From: UBA5859 sp041940025
GTDB lineage: Bacteria; Pseudomonadota; Gammaproteobacteria; UBA5859
Length of the DNA: 64,000 nt
Reading direction: 5' to 3'
Assembly: GCA_041940025.1 (NCBI GenBank)
Contig: JBGTSY010000002.1
Location: forward strand, 186,001-250,000
The notes below the pieces were generated by a model. The model was not told where the DNA came from. It did not search any database and saw only the letters and a list, made by a program, of their open reading frames with translations. Positions 47,464-55,650 of this stretch are shown in pieces (position 1 is the stretch's first letter; each line of letters starts with the position of its first letter). The position numbers and the translations under genes were made by a program.

Positions 47464-48234
47464 CTAAAAGGAGTCTTTCCATTTTCTAATGGCGGCGAAG
47501 ACCGCCACGGGAGAATCTAGGGCTGTGCCAGTATAGCGATCTGCGGCCGCTTTAATGGTGTGTTCGCGACAACGTAAGAAGGGATTGGTCGCTTTTTCTA
47601 AGCCGATGTTACTTGGAAGAGTGGGGAGATCTTGTTTTCTTTGTTCCTCTACCCAGTGTCGTTGCTTTTGTAATTCAGTGTTGTCGGGTTCCACCGCCAG
47701 CGCAAACTGGATATTACTCTGGGTATATTCATGGGTACAATAGATCTCAGTGTTGTCTGGAAGATCTGCCAATTTACTCAAAGAGTGGTGCATCTGCTCC
47801 GGTGAGCCTTCAAAGAGTCTACCGCAACCACAGGCAAACAGTGTGTCACCGCAAAATAGCTTGCCCTCTCCGTAATAAGCAATATGACCTGCGGTATGAC
47901 CAGGCAAATCTAAGATGCTCAATTCCAGTTGATGGGTCTCTAATTGGATCTTATCCCCCTCAACTAGTCGCACGGGTTCACAGGGTAGCGTTTCGCTGGC
48001 TGGTCCAAATAGTGCCGGTTGGTGTTGTTCCATCAGCGATGCCACACCGCCGGTGTGATCGAAATGATGGTGGGTGAGTAAAATGTGACTTAATTTGAGC
48101 TGTTGCTTTTCTAAAAATAGATTCACTGGTTTGGCGTCGCCGGGATCGACGCAGGCTGCATACTGCTTGTGAGCATCTACCAACATCCAGATATAGTTGT
48201 CGCTAAAGGCCCGTACTGGAAATACCTCAACCAT
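47464..48234 (-). CDS. gloB: Hydroxyacylglutathione hydrolase (glyoxalase II)
   Basis: 256 residues, the family length. Hydrolyses S-lactoylglutathione to lactate and glutathione, the last step of methylglyoxal detoxification. The dinuclear metal site is THHHFDH (His55, His57, Asp59, His60), with GHTAGH, CGDTLFACGCGRLFEG and CTHEYTQSNIQFA giving the remaining ligands and glutathione contacts. It is divergent from the methyltransferase-rnhA-dnaQ genes, the arrangement seen in Escherichia coli and relatives. Confidence 0.96.
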   Translation of the reverse strand: MVEVFPVRAFSDNYIWMLVDAHKQYAACVDPGDAKPVNLFLEKQQLKLSHILLTHHHFDHTGGVASLMEQHQPALFGPASETLPCEPVRLVEGDKIQLETHQLELSILDLPGHTAGHIAYYGEGKLFCGDTLFACGCGRLFEGSPEQMHHSLSKLADLPDNTEIYCTHEYTQSNIQFALAVEPDNTELQKQRHWVEEQRKQDLPTLPSNIGLEKATNPFLRCREHTIKAAADRYTGTALDSPVAVFAAIRKWKDSF

Positions 48235-48335
48235 AAGTCCAATTTCCCCAATCGTTATTTGGTACTGGCTTAAACCGAAGGCTTTGCGCTATTCTAATCG
48301 ACTTATGATGGCAAACACCAGGGACAGTTAAAAAC

Positions 48336-49166
48336 GTGTTGTGGCTAGACAAAATCACGGGTTGGCTCGGACACCGGCGTGCGCAACGATTATTGGCGCG
48401 ACACGCTACTTATAGAGGCATTGAAAATTGGTGGCAAACCCAAGTTGGCCAAGAGATGCAGAGCGCGACACAGAAAGAACTGAACAGAATATTGCCCAAT
48501 CTCTTTGGTATATATTTGCTGAATGTGGGTTGCTGTCATGATCTAGAATGCCTGAATTCCAGTGCCATAAAACATAAATTGAAGGTACAACCAGACGTTC
48601 ACGTACGGGGATGGGGTGCCATTCGTGCCGAAGCTCATACTTTACCGATTGCGAGCGATTCCGTAGATTTAGTACTGCTCAATCACGCATTGGGATTTGA
48701 ATTACATCCTCATCAGGTATTAAGGGAAGCTGAGCGTGTGTTAGTACCCGAAGGCCATGTGGTGGTAGTTGGGTTTAATCCACTAAGTGTGTGGGGGATT
48801 TGGTGGTTCTTAAACGGGTTTCGAAAAAGTGCGCCTTGGTCTAGTAATATTATGAGTCAACTGAGGATGAAAGACTGGTTAAAGTTGCTAGGATTTGAAA
48901 TTATACAAACCGAGAGCTGTTTTTTTCGACCCCATGTCTCCCAATCAAAAGTATTGTCGCGGCTGCAATTCATGGAGAGATTTGGTAAACGGTTTTTGCC
49001 TCGATGGGGCGGAATTTACGTCATCGTTGCGCGTAAAAAAGTCTCTTGTATCACACCGGTGGGTCGGGTTCGCACTTGGCGTATCCCCAAGGCTGCGCCG
49101 GTTTTAGTCAGCTCTAACCGCGGTACCGCCAATTTAGAGGCGTGGGATCTCGACCAAGTTGGATAA
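48336..49166 (+). CDS. Class I SAM-dependent methyltransferase next to gloB/rnhA (YafS-type)
   Basis: 276 residues. The SAM-binding core is of the Methyltransf_11 type: LLNVGCCHDLECL is a degenerate motif I, SDSVDLVLLNHALGFELHPHQVLREAERVLVPEGHVVVVGFNPLS contains the later motifs. This position, between gloB and rnhA, is occupied by yafS-type methyltransferases in other gammaproteobacteria. The substrate is unknown. The start is GTG 48336, with no ATG in reach. The stop overlaps the rnhA start by eight bases, indicating one operon with rnhA and dnaQ. Confidence 0.85.
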   Translation: MLWLDKITGWLGHRRAQRLLARHATYRGIENWWQTQVGQEMQSATQKELNRILPNLFGIYLLNVGCCHDLECLNSSAIKHKLKVQPDVHVRGWGAIRAEAHTLPIASDSVDLVLLNHALGFELHPHQVLREAERVLVPEGHVVVVGFNPLSVWGIWWFLNGFRKSAPWSSNIMSQLRMKDWLKLLGFEIIQTESCFFRPHVSQSKVLSRLQFMERFGKRFLPRWGGIYVIVARKKVSCITPVGRVRTWRIPKAAPVLVSSNRGTANLEAWDLDQVG

Positions 49167-49605
49167 GGTCACAATCTATACAGATGGCGCGTGTCGTGGA
49201 AACCCCGGCCCCGGAGGGTGGGGGGCATTGTTACTGTATGGCAATCATCGCCGCACTATCAAAGGCGCTGAAGCGGAGACCACCAACAATCGAATGGAAC
49301 TTTCAGCAGTGATTTACGCTCTAGAGACATTGAAACGGGCTTGTGATATCGATCTTTACACCGACTCAAAATACGTCATGGAAGGTTTGACTAAATGGAT
49401 GGAAAATTGGAAAAAACGAGGGTGGAAAACCGCCAATAAAAAGCCAGTGAAAAATCAGGATCTTTGGCAGCGGTTAGACGCCGCTACTCAGCGTCATCAA
49501 ATCAATTGGCACTGGGTGCGGGGGCATACGGGCAATGCCGGCAATGAGGAAGCGGATACCTTAGCCAATCTGGCCATTGATGAGATGCAGGAGAGTAACG
49601 GCTAA
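49159..49605 (+). CDS. rnhA: Ribonuclease HI
   Basis: 148 residues. Cleaves RNA in RNA-DNA hybrids. Catalytic residues are all present: Asp9 (YTDGACRGNPGPGG), Glu47 (NNRMELSAV), Asp69 (YTDSKYV) and the later Asp in GNEEADTLA. The start is a TTG at 49159 inside the methyltransferase 3' end, because the family N-terminus (KVTIYTDGA) begins right there. The stop overlaps the dnaQ start by one base (TAATG). Confidence 0.96.
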   Translation: MDKVTIYTDGACRGNPGPGGWGALLLYGNHRRTIKGAEAETTNNRMELSAVIYALETLKRACDIDLYTDSKYVMEGLTKWMENWKKRGWKTANKKPVKNQDLWQRLDAATQRHQINWHWVRGHTGNAGNEEADTLANLAIDEMQESNG

Positions 49606-50330
49606 TGGGTCGCCAAGTCGTCTTAGACACTGAAACCACTGGACTGGAGCCGAGTGAGGGACACCGCATTATCGAGATTGGTTGTGTGGAGTTAATCAAT
49701 CGTCGGCTCACAGGCAAACACTTTCACGAATACATCAATCCTGGGCGCGACATAGATGAGGGGGCATTAGCGGTTCACGGTATTTCTCAAGAATTCTTGT
49801 CGGATAAGCCGTCTTTCGGTCAAATCGTCGACCGATTTCTCGATTATATTCGCGGCGCAGAGGTGATCATTCATAACGCACCTTTTGACGTCGGTTTTAT
49901 TAACCACGAACTCTGCCAATTAGATGATAACCGAGGAAAAATGGAAGAGTACTGTGAGGTGTTGGATTCGTTGATTCTGGCTAGACATAAGCATCCTGGT
50001 CAGCGCAATAGTCTGGATGCGCTCTGTAAAAGATATGATGTGGATAACGCGCATCGTACCTTGCACGGTGCATTACTGGACGCACAGATCCTGGCCGATC
50101 TCTATCTGAAAATGACCGGTGGACAGACTAGTCTATTGCTTGAAGAGTCGGATCAGCCTGATCCAACCACTGCCCCCGGTTTTGTCAGACGAATCTCTGA
50201 AGATCATGAGCCATTACCAGTCATTTTCGCAACTGATGAGGAATTGGCCGCACACGAAACACGATTGCAGCAAATCGAGGCGATCACGGGGCAACCTACA
50301 ATTTGGCGGCGTCAGCAGAAAACCGAGTGA
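49605..50330 (+). CDS. dnaQ: DNA polymerase III epsilon subunit (proofreading exonuclease)
   Basis: 241 residues. 3'-to-5' proofreading exonuclease of the replicative polymerase. The DEDDh residues are visible: Asp8 and Glu10 in VLDTETTGLE, the Asp in IHNAPFDVGFIN, and His and Asp in AHRTLHGALLDAQILADLY. The C-terminal tail after about 190 binds the alpha subunit. The start ATG overlaps the rnhA stop, so the two are translationally coupled, as elsewhere in the class. No tRNA gene follows, unlike in some relatives. Confidence 0.96.
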   Translation: MGRQVVLDTETTGLEPSEGHRIIEIGCVELINRRLTGKHFHEYINPGRDIDEGALAVHGISQEFLSDKPSFGQIVDRFLDYIRGAEVIIHNAPFDVGFINHELCQLDDNRGKMEEYCEVLDSLILARHKHPGQRNSLDALCKRYDVDNAHRTLHGALLDAQILADLYLKMTGGQTSLLLEESDQPDPTTAPGFVRRISEDHEPLPVIFATDEELAAHETRLQQIEAITGQPTIWRRQQKTE

Positions 50331-50470
50331 AGTCGGCATAGGGAATCAGGTTTTACCCCTTGTCGCCCCATCCACAGTTACTTAAGATCGACTGTTTTGC
50401 ATCATAGGCTGGAGTTTTTATACCCCGGCTACCAGCACTTAGACATTGGTTCTAGACAAGGTTGTATCCC

Positions 50471-51346
50471 ATGAGTAAAGCAACATCTACCCAGTATGCT
50501 AATGATATTATTGACTATTATGAATCCTGTGAAATCGATTATCGCCTGTTATGGCGGTTAGATCGTTGTCTTGCATTGCATTTTGGCTATTGGGATGACA
50601 CCACCGACGGGGTGTCCGCCGCACTAATAAGAGAAAACGAAGTGTTGGCGGAACGCGCAGGTATTACCAAGGATGATCTGGTGTTAGATGCAGGTTGTGG
50701 TGTGGGTGGCAGCGCCATATATCTGGCGAAAAATATAGGGTGTCGGGTACATGGCATTACCTTGGTGCAAAAGCAGGTAGAGACAGCGCGTCACAACGCC
50801 AATCAAAATGGGGTGGGCGATTTGTGTGAATTCAGCCGACAAGATTTTTGCGCCATGCAATTCGAAGATAACTCTGTGGATGTGGTGTGGGCCATCGAAG
50901 CAGTGTGTCACGCTGAAGATAAAAATGAGTTTGTGAAGGAAGCTTTTCGTGTCTTGAAGCCAGGTGGTCGTCTGATAATGGCTGATTTTTGGCTGTCCAA
51001 AGATCACTATAGTGCAGAAGAAAATAATCTACTGCAGGAATGGGTATCAGGCTGGAGCGTCAATGAACTTGAGAAGAGTGCTAAATTTAAAGAATACCTA
51101 CAGGCAAATCAGTTTGAAGCGATCCAAATAGATGACGTCAGCGAGAACATTCGCCCCTCTGCAAAACGCCTACACGATTACGCAAAATTTGTGTTGTGGG
51201 GCGCGAAAATTTTGGAAATATTTCGCATTCGCTCTAAAACTCAACATGGTAATGTGGTTGCAGTGCATCGACAATACCAGGCGTTGAATCAAGGATTGTG
51301 GCACTATTGTTTTGTTTTTGGCAGAAAACCTGCCACCACTCAATAA
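50471..51346 (+). CDS. SAM-dependent methyltransferase (tocopherol/sterol methyltransferase-like)
   Basis: 291 residues from ATG 50471, with AAGG ten bases upstream; the frame reaches to 50462. The SAM core is clear: VLDAGCGVGGSAIYLA (about 74-89), GITLVQKQVETAR, SVDVVWAIEAVCHA and FRVLKPGGRLIMADFW. The N-terminal LHFGYWDD block and the arrangement resemble gamma-tocopherol, sterol C24 and related small-molecule methyltransferases. The substrate is unknown and there are no biosynthetic partners nearby. It is likely a single-gene unit. Confidence 0.85.
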   Translation: MSKATSTQYANDIIDYYESCEIDYRLLWRLDRCLALHFGYWDDTTDGVSAALIRENEVLAERAGITKDDLVLDAGCGVGGSAIYLAKNIGCRVHGITLVQKQVETARHNANQNGVGDLCEFSRQDFCAMQFEDNSVDVVWAIEAVCHAEDKNEFVKEAFRVLKPGGRLIMADFWLSKDHYSAEENNLLQEWVSGWSVNELEKSAKFKEYLQANQFEAIQIDDVSENIRPSAKRLHDYAKFVLWGAKILEIFRIRSKTQHGNVVAVHRQYQALNQGLWHYCFVFGRKPATTQ

Positions 51347-51426
51347 TCTGTACTCGGTCTCATTGAGAATGTTATTACTGCCTCAGTTTAATATTGGTAT
51401 TTCTGTTCTTAAATATTGGGGTGGAT

Positions 51427-52425
51427 ATGTTTCCCGTGGCCATGCAAGTGAATAATCGGTTTCTGTTGACCCTGTTGTCGCTACCTGGGATCTGTCTTCA
51501 ATTGATTCCAGTGCTGTATCTATACTTCCTCAGTAGCCACTTAGCCTTTGCTCAGCGCGTTGAAGTTCCCGGGACTTTGGTGAGTATGGTGCCGCCAAAG
51601 TCCTTCGTCTTGTCGGAAAATTTCACCGGTTTTAAAAGTAAAAAGTACCGCAACAGTACCATCAGTGTCTCCAAATATCCGGGATCATTTCAGTCCATGT
51701 TAAATGTTTTCGCTGAGCCTGTACTTGAATCGCGAGGATTGGTACTCCGTACTCGTGAATCCATGCCTGTTGGGATCACAACAGGTGAATTTTTTCGCTT
51801 GTTGCAGATTTCAACCAATCAACCTATGCACAAGTGGATTTTGATATTTGGAGATCACCGTGAATCCATTACTGTCACAGCGGCGTTTCCTGATCCTGTG
51901 GCCCGTGACTTGGGTCCGCTTCTGGAACAGTCGCTCAGTACGGTGCTCTGGGATAGATTCGGCGAACCCTCCATGGAGGCTGCTTTACCCTATCGTTTTG
52001 ACACTCGCCCTCATTTTCAATACGTCAAACGAATCGGCAATCTTGTGCTCTATACTGCGGATGGTCAGTTACCCGTACCGCAGCAATTCCAATCATTATT
52101 GACGGTGACAGTGGCTGATTACCCTCCATTTATTGAAGAGCAATTTGAGTTTGCTAGAGCTCAACTAGAATTGCAGACACATTTTCCCAAACTGGAAAAG
52201 TTTGCGATTGCCAGCACAAGGGGGATTTCTGTGGATGAATATCCAGCGGCGGAAATCACTGCGCTGGCTACCGATATGGATAGAGGCGAACAAATTGCTG
52301 TTTGGTATGTATTGATTTATGCCAAAGATAAAATGTTTCATCTAAAAGGGACTTGTGAACGGACCGTTCAAAGTAGGTGTATTGATAAATTCAGATCCCT
52401 ATTGACGCACTTTTCCGAAAAGTGA
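51427..52425 (+). CDS. Hypothetical exported protein
   Basis: About 332 residues, family not recognised. A long hydrophobic N-terminal segment (FLLTLLSLPGICLQLIPVLYLYFLSS) ends at LAFAQ, a plausible signal cleavage site. The mature domain begins VPGTLVSMVPPKSFVLSENFTGF and is a mixed alpha/beta protein with two Cys near the end (GTCERTVQSRC) that may form a disulfide. The frame extends to a TTG at 51394; I prefer ATG 51427, although GGGGTGG lies very close to it. No partner genes are obvious. Confidence 0.65.
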   Translation: MFPVAMQVNNRFLLTLLSLPGICLQLIPVLYLYFLSSHLAFAQRVEVPGTLVSMVPPKSFVLSENFTGFKSKKYRNSTISVSKYPGSFQSMLNVFAEPVLESRGLVLRTRESMPVGITTGEFFRLLQISTNQPMHKWILIFGDHRESITVTAAFPDPVARDLGPLLEQSLSTVLWDRFGEPSMEAALPYRFDTRPHFQYVKRIGNLVLYTADGQLPVPQQFQSLLTVTVADYPPFIEEQFEFARAQLELQTHFPKLEKFAIASTRGISVDEYPAAEITALATDMDRGEQIAVWYVLIYAKDKMFHLKGTCERTVQSRCIDKFRSLLTHFSEK

Positions 52426-52533
52426 TTTCCTATTCTTTATTAAGCGTCGTCTAACTGGATGCGGCCGATCACCCCCCCTGGATCTTCAGGGAGGGTGAAT
52501 CAAAGCCAACTGTCTATCGCGGATCGCCAGTGA
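52426..52533. other. Short intergenic stretch with imperfect hairpin
   Basis: CCCCCCCTG / CAGGGAGGG at 52471-52494 forms a 9-bp stem with one mismatch. No T run follows on either strand, so terminator function is doubtful. Confidence 0.4.
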
Positions 52534-52540
52534 TTAGAGG

Positions 52541-52589
52541 TGGAAATTGTAGACATCAATAGCAGTGCTGGCATCCAATGTGAAACCGC
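52541..52589 (-). repeat. 49-bp repeat unit, second unit of copy A (after the stop)
   Basis: One of four near-identical 49-bp units encoding the GFTLD...DVY(D/N)F segment. It lies 75 bases from the unit inside copy A, which keeps the reading frame. Confidence 0.85.
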
Positions 52590-52596
52590 TCGATTG

Positions 52597-52731
52597 CTAC
52601 TGCGGTGATCCTGTACGGAAATCGTAGACATCAATATCAGTGCTGGTATCCAATGTGAAACCGCATGCTGAGACACCACAGGCTAAAGCGATAGCTAAGA
52701 TAAGTGATGCAAAAGGCTTAAAATTTTTCAT
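52597..52731 (-). CDS. 44-residue lipopeptide, copy A
   Basis: A tiny gene missed by length cut-offs. It reads MKNFKPFASLILAIALACG, then VSAC (lipobox-like, Cys23), then GFTLDTSTDIDVYDF and a short tail TGSPQ before TAG. The basic start, hydrophobic core and VSAC fit a lipoprotein signal, giving a mature acidic peptide of about 22 residues. AGGAG lies eight bases before the ATG. A paralogue 224 bases upstream (copy B) is nearly identical. In frame after the TAG the sequence continues for 20 codons with a second GFTLDASTAIDVYNF unit. The function is unknown and I do not recognise the family. Confidence 0.72.
   Translation of the reverse strand: MKNFKPFASLILAIALACGVSACGFTLDTSTDIDVYDFRTGSPQ
52616..52664 (-). 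repeat. 49-bp repeat unit inside copy A
   Basis: Encodes GFTLDTSTDIDVYDF of the copy A lipopeptide. Differs from the other three units at only a few bases. Confidence 0.88.
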
Positions 52732-52764
52732 TTCGATTACTCCTGCTGTATTAGACCCTATGGG

Positions 52765-52813
52765 TGGAAATCGTAGACATCCATATCAATGCTGGTATCC
52801 AATGTGAAACCGC
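52765..52813 (-). repeat. 49-bp repeat unit, second unit of copy B (after the stop)
   Basis: Encodes GFTLDTSIDMDVYDF in frame after the TAA of copy B; spaced 75 bases from the unit in the gene, just as in copy A. Confidence 0.85.
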
Positions 52814-52820
52814 TCGATTG

Positions 52821-52955
52821 TTACTGCGGTGATCCTGCGCGGAAATCGTAGACATCAACATCAGTGCTGGTATCCAATGTGAAACCGCATGCTGAGACAC
52901 CACAGGCTAAAGTGATAGCTAGGATAAGTGATGCAAAAGGCTTAAAATTTTTCAT
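52821..52955 (-). CDS. 44-residue lipopeptide, copy B
   Basis: Same layout as copy A: basic start, hydrophobic signal, VSAC with Cys23, then GFTLDTSTDVDVYDF and AGSPQ before TAA. It differs from copy A at only a few residues (for example Ala15 to Thr, Ile33 to Val, Thr40 to Ala). CGGAG lies seven bases before the ATG, so it has its own ribosome binding site. A TATATA element upstream (about 52980) could be a -10 box. In frame past the TAA another 20 codons encode GFTLDTSIDMDVYDF before TAG. It is probably transcribed with copy A. Confidence 0.72.
   Translation of the reverse strand: MKNFKPFASLILAITLACGVSACGFTLDTSTDVDVYDFRAGSPQ
52840..52888 (-). repeat. 49-bp repeat unit inside copy B
   Basis: Encodes GFTLDTSTDVDVYDF of the copy B lipopeptide. 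The whole copy B block is offset 224 bases from copy A, showing a tandem duplication. Confidence 0.88.
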
Positions 52956-53568
52956 TTTTGTGCTCCGTCAAAGTAAAATATATAGACTTCTTTTGTATGA
53001 ATTAGCATTTTTAAATTGCAAAAATATACTAGCATCGAAAAAAAGTCGTTTCAATAACGATTATCCAAAAAAATACACCATTTATATAAGTAATACATCT
53101 AGTTAAACTATACAAACATATATTTAAATAACGGTATTAAGTGGCATATATGACATGAAAACAAATTATAATTGGCCAAACAATACATATTTTATAATAA
53201 CTCGTTAAAAATACATTTATATGGTCCTGTTTGCACGTGGACGGAGAGCCAAATCTATTGTCAGCTTAGGATAGATCGCGCTCTGCTTGTCAGATCCCTT
53301 TATTTAACCGGATACCCCTAACGCCTGACAAGCCGAGTCATCCATACGGCGCCGACCAGAGAGCAGTTAGATGAGAAAAATATTCTGGGATTCGGTATAT
53401 TCTGTTACCGACAAATAGAACTGTCTTAGTAGAAGTGAAGTGATTTAAATTTAGGTGGTAAGTTCCGCCACGCTATTTCTACCTCATTCGCATCAATGTG
53501 CGATATTCAGTGTTCGCAATGAAAAAAAGAATGTCTTTCACACAGTAGCTATAAGGATATCTCTGCTC
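52956..53568. other. A+T-rich intergenic region upstream of lipopeptides and urease operon
   Basis: About 610 bases. The part from about 52970 to 53220 is rich in A and T and lies upstream of the minus-strand lipopeptide genes; it probably contains their promoter. The rest, to 53568, is of normal composition and should carry the promoter of the HupE/UreJ-urease operon, but no box is clear enough to call. Confidence 0.6.
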
Positions 53569-54129
53569 ATGAAATATACTTGCTTTCGCCCCTTATTTGT
53601 TTTCGCTCTGGTGGCTGGTTTGAGTATCAGCTCACCGCTATTGGCGCATCCTGTCACCGAGCCCGCACTTGATTTTAGATTAGGCGTCTTTCACAGTTTG
53701 TTGTCTATGGATCACTGGGGTTTGGTGTTTCTCTGTGCGACTTTGTTGCACCTAACCACTTCTATAAACGGGATCAAAAGAAGCCTACTCGGAACCTCTC
53801 TACTATTTGCAGGCGCAGTAGTGGGACTGTTGGTCCCAGAGAGATCATTTGCTTTAACTTGGTTGGTGTTCGCACTATTTGCCGCTTCTTTACTGTTTGC
53901 GGTTTGGCATCGTAGTTGGCGACAGATCCCGCTGTTGCTTTCACTCTCTTTGTTGTGGTTACAGGGGTTTTTACACTTTGCGCCTATGTTGCTTTCACCC
54001 GCCCATCTTCAGTATGGACTGGGTATGACGTTTGGGTTTTGCATGATCTATTTGATTGCGGAATTAGCAATCGGCTTATTTATCAAGCGAGGTCGTAGTC
54101 TGAACGAAGATGTGATTGAATCATCATAA
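53569..54129 (+). CDS. HupE/UreJ-family protein, probable nickel transporter
   Basis: 186 residues from ATG 53569, behind AAGGA; the frame reaches back to 53455 with an atypical N-terminus. Signal peptide ending SSPLLAHP, then about six membrane helices. The first carries FHSLLSMDHWG, an exact H-x5-D-H, the nickel-transport fingerprint of HupE/UreJ permeases. It should move nickel across the inner membrane to supply urease. Gene order is unusual, since UreJ genes more often sit inside or after the urease cluster; here it lies 16 bases before ureD. Weaker similarity than typical HupE proteins makes the family call moderately sure. Confidence 0.75.
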   Translation: MKYTCFRPLFVFALVAGLSISSPLLAHPVTEPALDFRLGVFHSLLSMDHWGLVFLCATLLHLTTSINGIKRSLLGTSLLFAGAVVGLLVPERSFALTWLVFALFAASLLFAVWHRSWRQIPLLLSLSLLWLQGFLHFAPMLLSPAHLQYGLGMTFGFCMIYLIAELAIGLFIKRGRSLNEDVIESS

Positions 54130-54145
54130 AGAAACTTAATAAATA

Positions 54146-54994
54146 ATGTTGTCCTTAGCAGAAACCTATACACCGGTTCATGAACGTTGGTACGCAGGTT
54201 TAGAGCTACAGGTACGGCGAAAGGGACACCGCTCAGTCGCACCACATATTCGCCATCAAGGTCCGATAAGAGTGCAACGGCCTTTTTATCCTGAAGGCCA
54301 AGAGGTGTGTCATCTTTACTTATTGCACCCTCCCGGCGGGGTTGTGGGCGGCGATGTACTGGAAATAGATGTCCACATTTCTGCACAGGCGCACCTGTTG
54401 TTGACTTCTCCTGCTTCGAACAAATTTTATCGTAGCGCGGGCGAACAGGCGTTGCTGAAACAATCGTTTGAGGTGGCAAAAGACGCCGTCTTAGAATGGT
54501 TGCCGCAAGATACAATCTATTTTGAAGGTGCGAAGGTCAAAAGTGTTTCAAAATTTAACCTTCAAAATGACGCCAATCTTTGCGCCTGGGAAATCCAAAC
54601 CTTTGGCAGACCTGCGGCCCAAGATCTGTTTGACAATGGAGTTGTACGAACCAGTTTAGAAGTTTGGCGTGACAATCAACCTGTGTTTATCGAGCGTGGA
54701 AATTTTGTTGGCGGAGATCGAATGATGTATGCTCCCTGGGGTTTACATGCTCAACCAGTCATCGGAACTTTGGTGATGAGTAATTCTCAGCAACACAGCT
54801 GTGTGGGAGCGGTGCGGGATGCCCTTGGGCTGGATAGTCCTTTGCACTGTACTGAATTGGAAGATCTGTTTGTGGCTCGATATTTAGGATCCTGTGCATT
54901 ACAAGCTCGCGCCTTATTCGAACAGGCGTGGACTATATTGCGGCCCATGCTATTGAATCGTACCGCCCACGCGCCCCGTGTGTGGCGTACCTAG
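54146..54994 (+). CDS. ureD: Urease accessory protein UreD
   Basis: 282 residues. Scaffold protein that binds urease apoprotein and, with UreF and UreG, forms the nickel-insertion complex. The family blocks LYLLHPPGGVVGGDVLEI and LLLTSPASNKFYRS are intact, with the EWLPQDTIYFEGAK region in the middle. It starts at ATG 54146 with a weak ribosome binding site, just after the HupE/UreJ gene, and is the first of seven consecutive ure genes. ureA follows after 23 bases. Confidence 0.95.
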   Translation: MLSLAETYTPVHERWYAGLELQVRRKGHRSVAPHIRHQGPIRVQRPFYPEGQEVCHLYLLHPPGGVVGGDVLEIDVHISAQAHLLLTSPASNKFYRSAGEQALLKQSFEVAKDAVLEWLPQDTIYFEGAKVKSVSKFNLQNDANLCAWEIQTFGRPAAQDLFDNGVVRTSLEVWRDNQPVFIERGNFVGGDRMMYAPWGLHAQPVIGTLVMSNSQQHSCVGAVRDALGLDSPLHCTELEDLFVARYLGSCALQARALFEQAWTILRPMLLNRTAHAPRVWRT

Positions 54995-55017
54995 AATTAT
55001 GGGGAGGGGATATTCGA

Positions 55018-55320
55018 ATGGAATTAAGTCCGAGGGAAAAAGATAAATTATTACTCTTTACGGCGGCATTAGTTGCGGAAAGGCGAAAAGACAAAGGCAT
55101 TAAACTGAACTACCCGGAATCGGTGGCATTAATTTCCGCCGCCATTATGGAAGGTGCGCGGGAAGGGCGCTCTGTTGCTGAACTCATGAGTTTCGGCAAA
55201 ACAATTCTGTCTCGGGAAGATGTGATGGAGGGCATCGCAGAAATGATACCTGAAGTTCAAGTAGAGGCCACTTTCCCCGATGGCACAAAACTGGTCACCA
55301 TTCATCAGCCCATTGTGTAG
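55018..55320 (+). CDS. ureA: Urease gamma subunit
   Basis: 100 residues, the standard size. Starts MELSPREKDKLLLFTAALVA at ATG 55018, preceded by GGGGAGGGG; the frame extends upstream into the ureD end, but the family N-terminus fixes the start. LNYPESVALISAAIMEGAREG and PDGTKLVTIHQPI are diagnostic. It is the smallest of three structural subunits of nickel urease. ureB begins nine bases after the stop. Confidence 0.97.
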   Translation: MELSPREKDKLLLFTAALVAERRKDKGIKLNYPESVALISAAIMEGAREGRSVAELMSFGKTILSREDVMEGIAEMIPEVQVEATFPDGTKLVTIHQPIV

Positions 55321-55329
55321 GAGAGCAAG

Positions 55330-55650
55330 ATGATTCCCGGCGAACTTTTTTTGCAGGACAAAGACATCACTATCAACGAGGGTCGTGAATTGATGCAAAT
55401 CTCAGTGGCGAACAGCGGTGATAGACCCATTCAGGTAGGTTCTCATTACCATTTTTATGAAACCAATGGTGCACTGAAATTTAACCGGGGAAAAACCAAA
55501 GGGTTTCGTTTAAATATCCCAGCGGGAACCGCAGTGCGCTTTGAGCCCGGACAGACTAGAGAGGTGACTTTAGTTTCCTATGCAGGTGCGCGGAAGATTT
55601 TTGGCTTCAATGGCCAAATCATGGGAGCAGTGGGAGGGGGGACAAAATGA
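55330..55650 (+). CDS. ureB: Urease beta subunit
   Basis: 106 residues. MIPGELF at the start and NSGDRPIQVGSHYHFYETN, AVRFEPGQTREVTLV in the body are typical of UreB, a structural subunit of the (ABC)3 enzyme. GGAG precedes the ATG. Its stop overlaps the ureC start as ATGA at 55647-55650, so translation is coupled. Confidence 0.97.
   Translation: MIPGELFLQDKDITINEGRELMQISVANSGDRPIQVGSHYHFYETNGALKFNRGKTKGFRLNIPAGTAVRFEPGQTREVTLVSYAGARKIFGFNGQIMGAVGGGTK

Noticed and set aside
50331..50470. tRNA gene after dnaQ, as in some relatives
   Set aside because: No cloverleaf or T-loop sequence is present.
52471..52494. Hairpin after the unknown exported protein as a terminator
   Set aside because: The stem has a mismatch and no T run on either strand.
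52541..52888. CRISPR array
   Set aside because: Four similar 49-bp units with coding sense and unequal spacing (75 and 149 bp offsets); they encode a peptide repeat, not direct repeats with unique spacers.
52864..53106. 80-codon plus-strand frame
   Set aside because: It is antisense to the start of lipopeptide copy B and then runs through A+T-rich DNA; no family match and no binding site.
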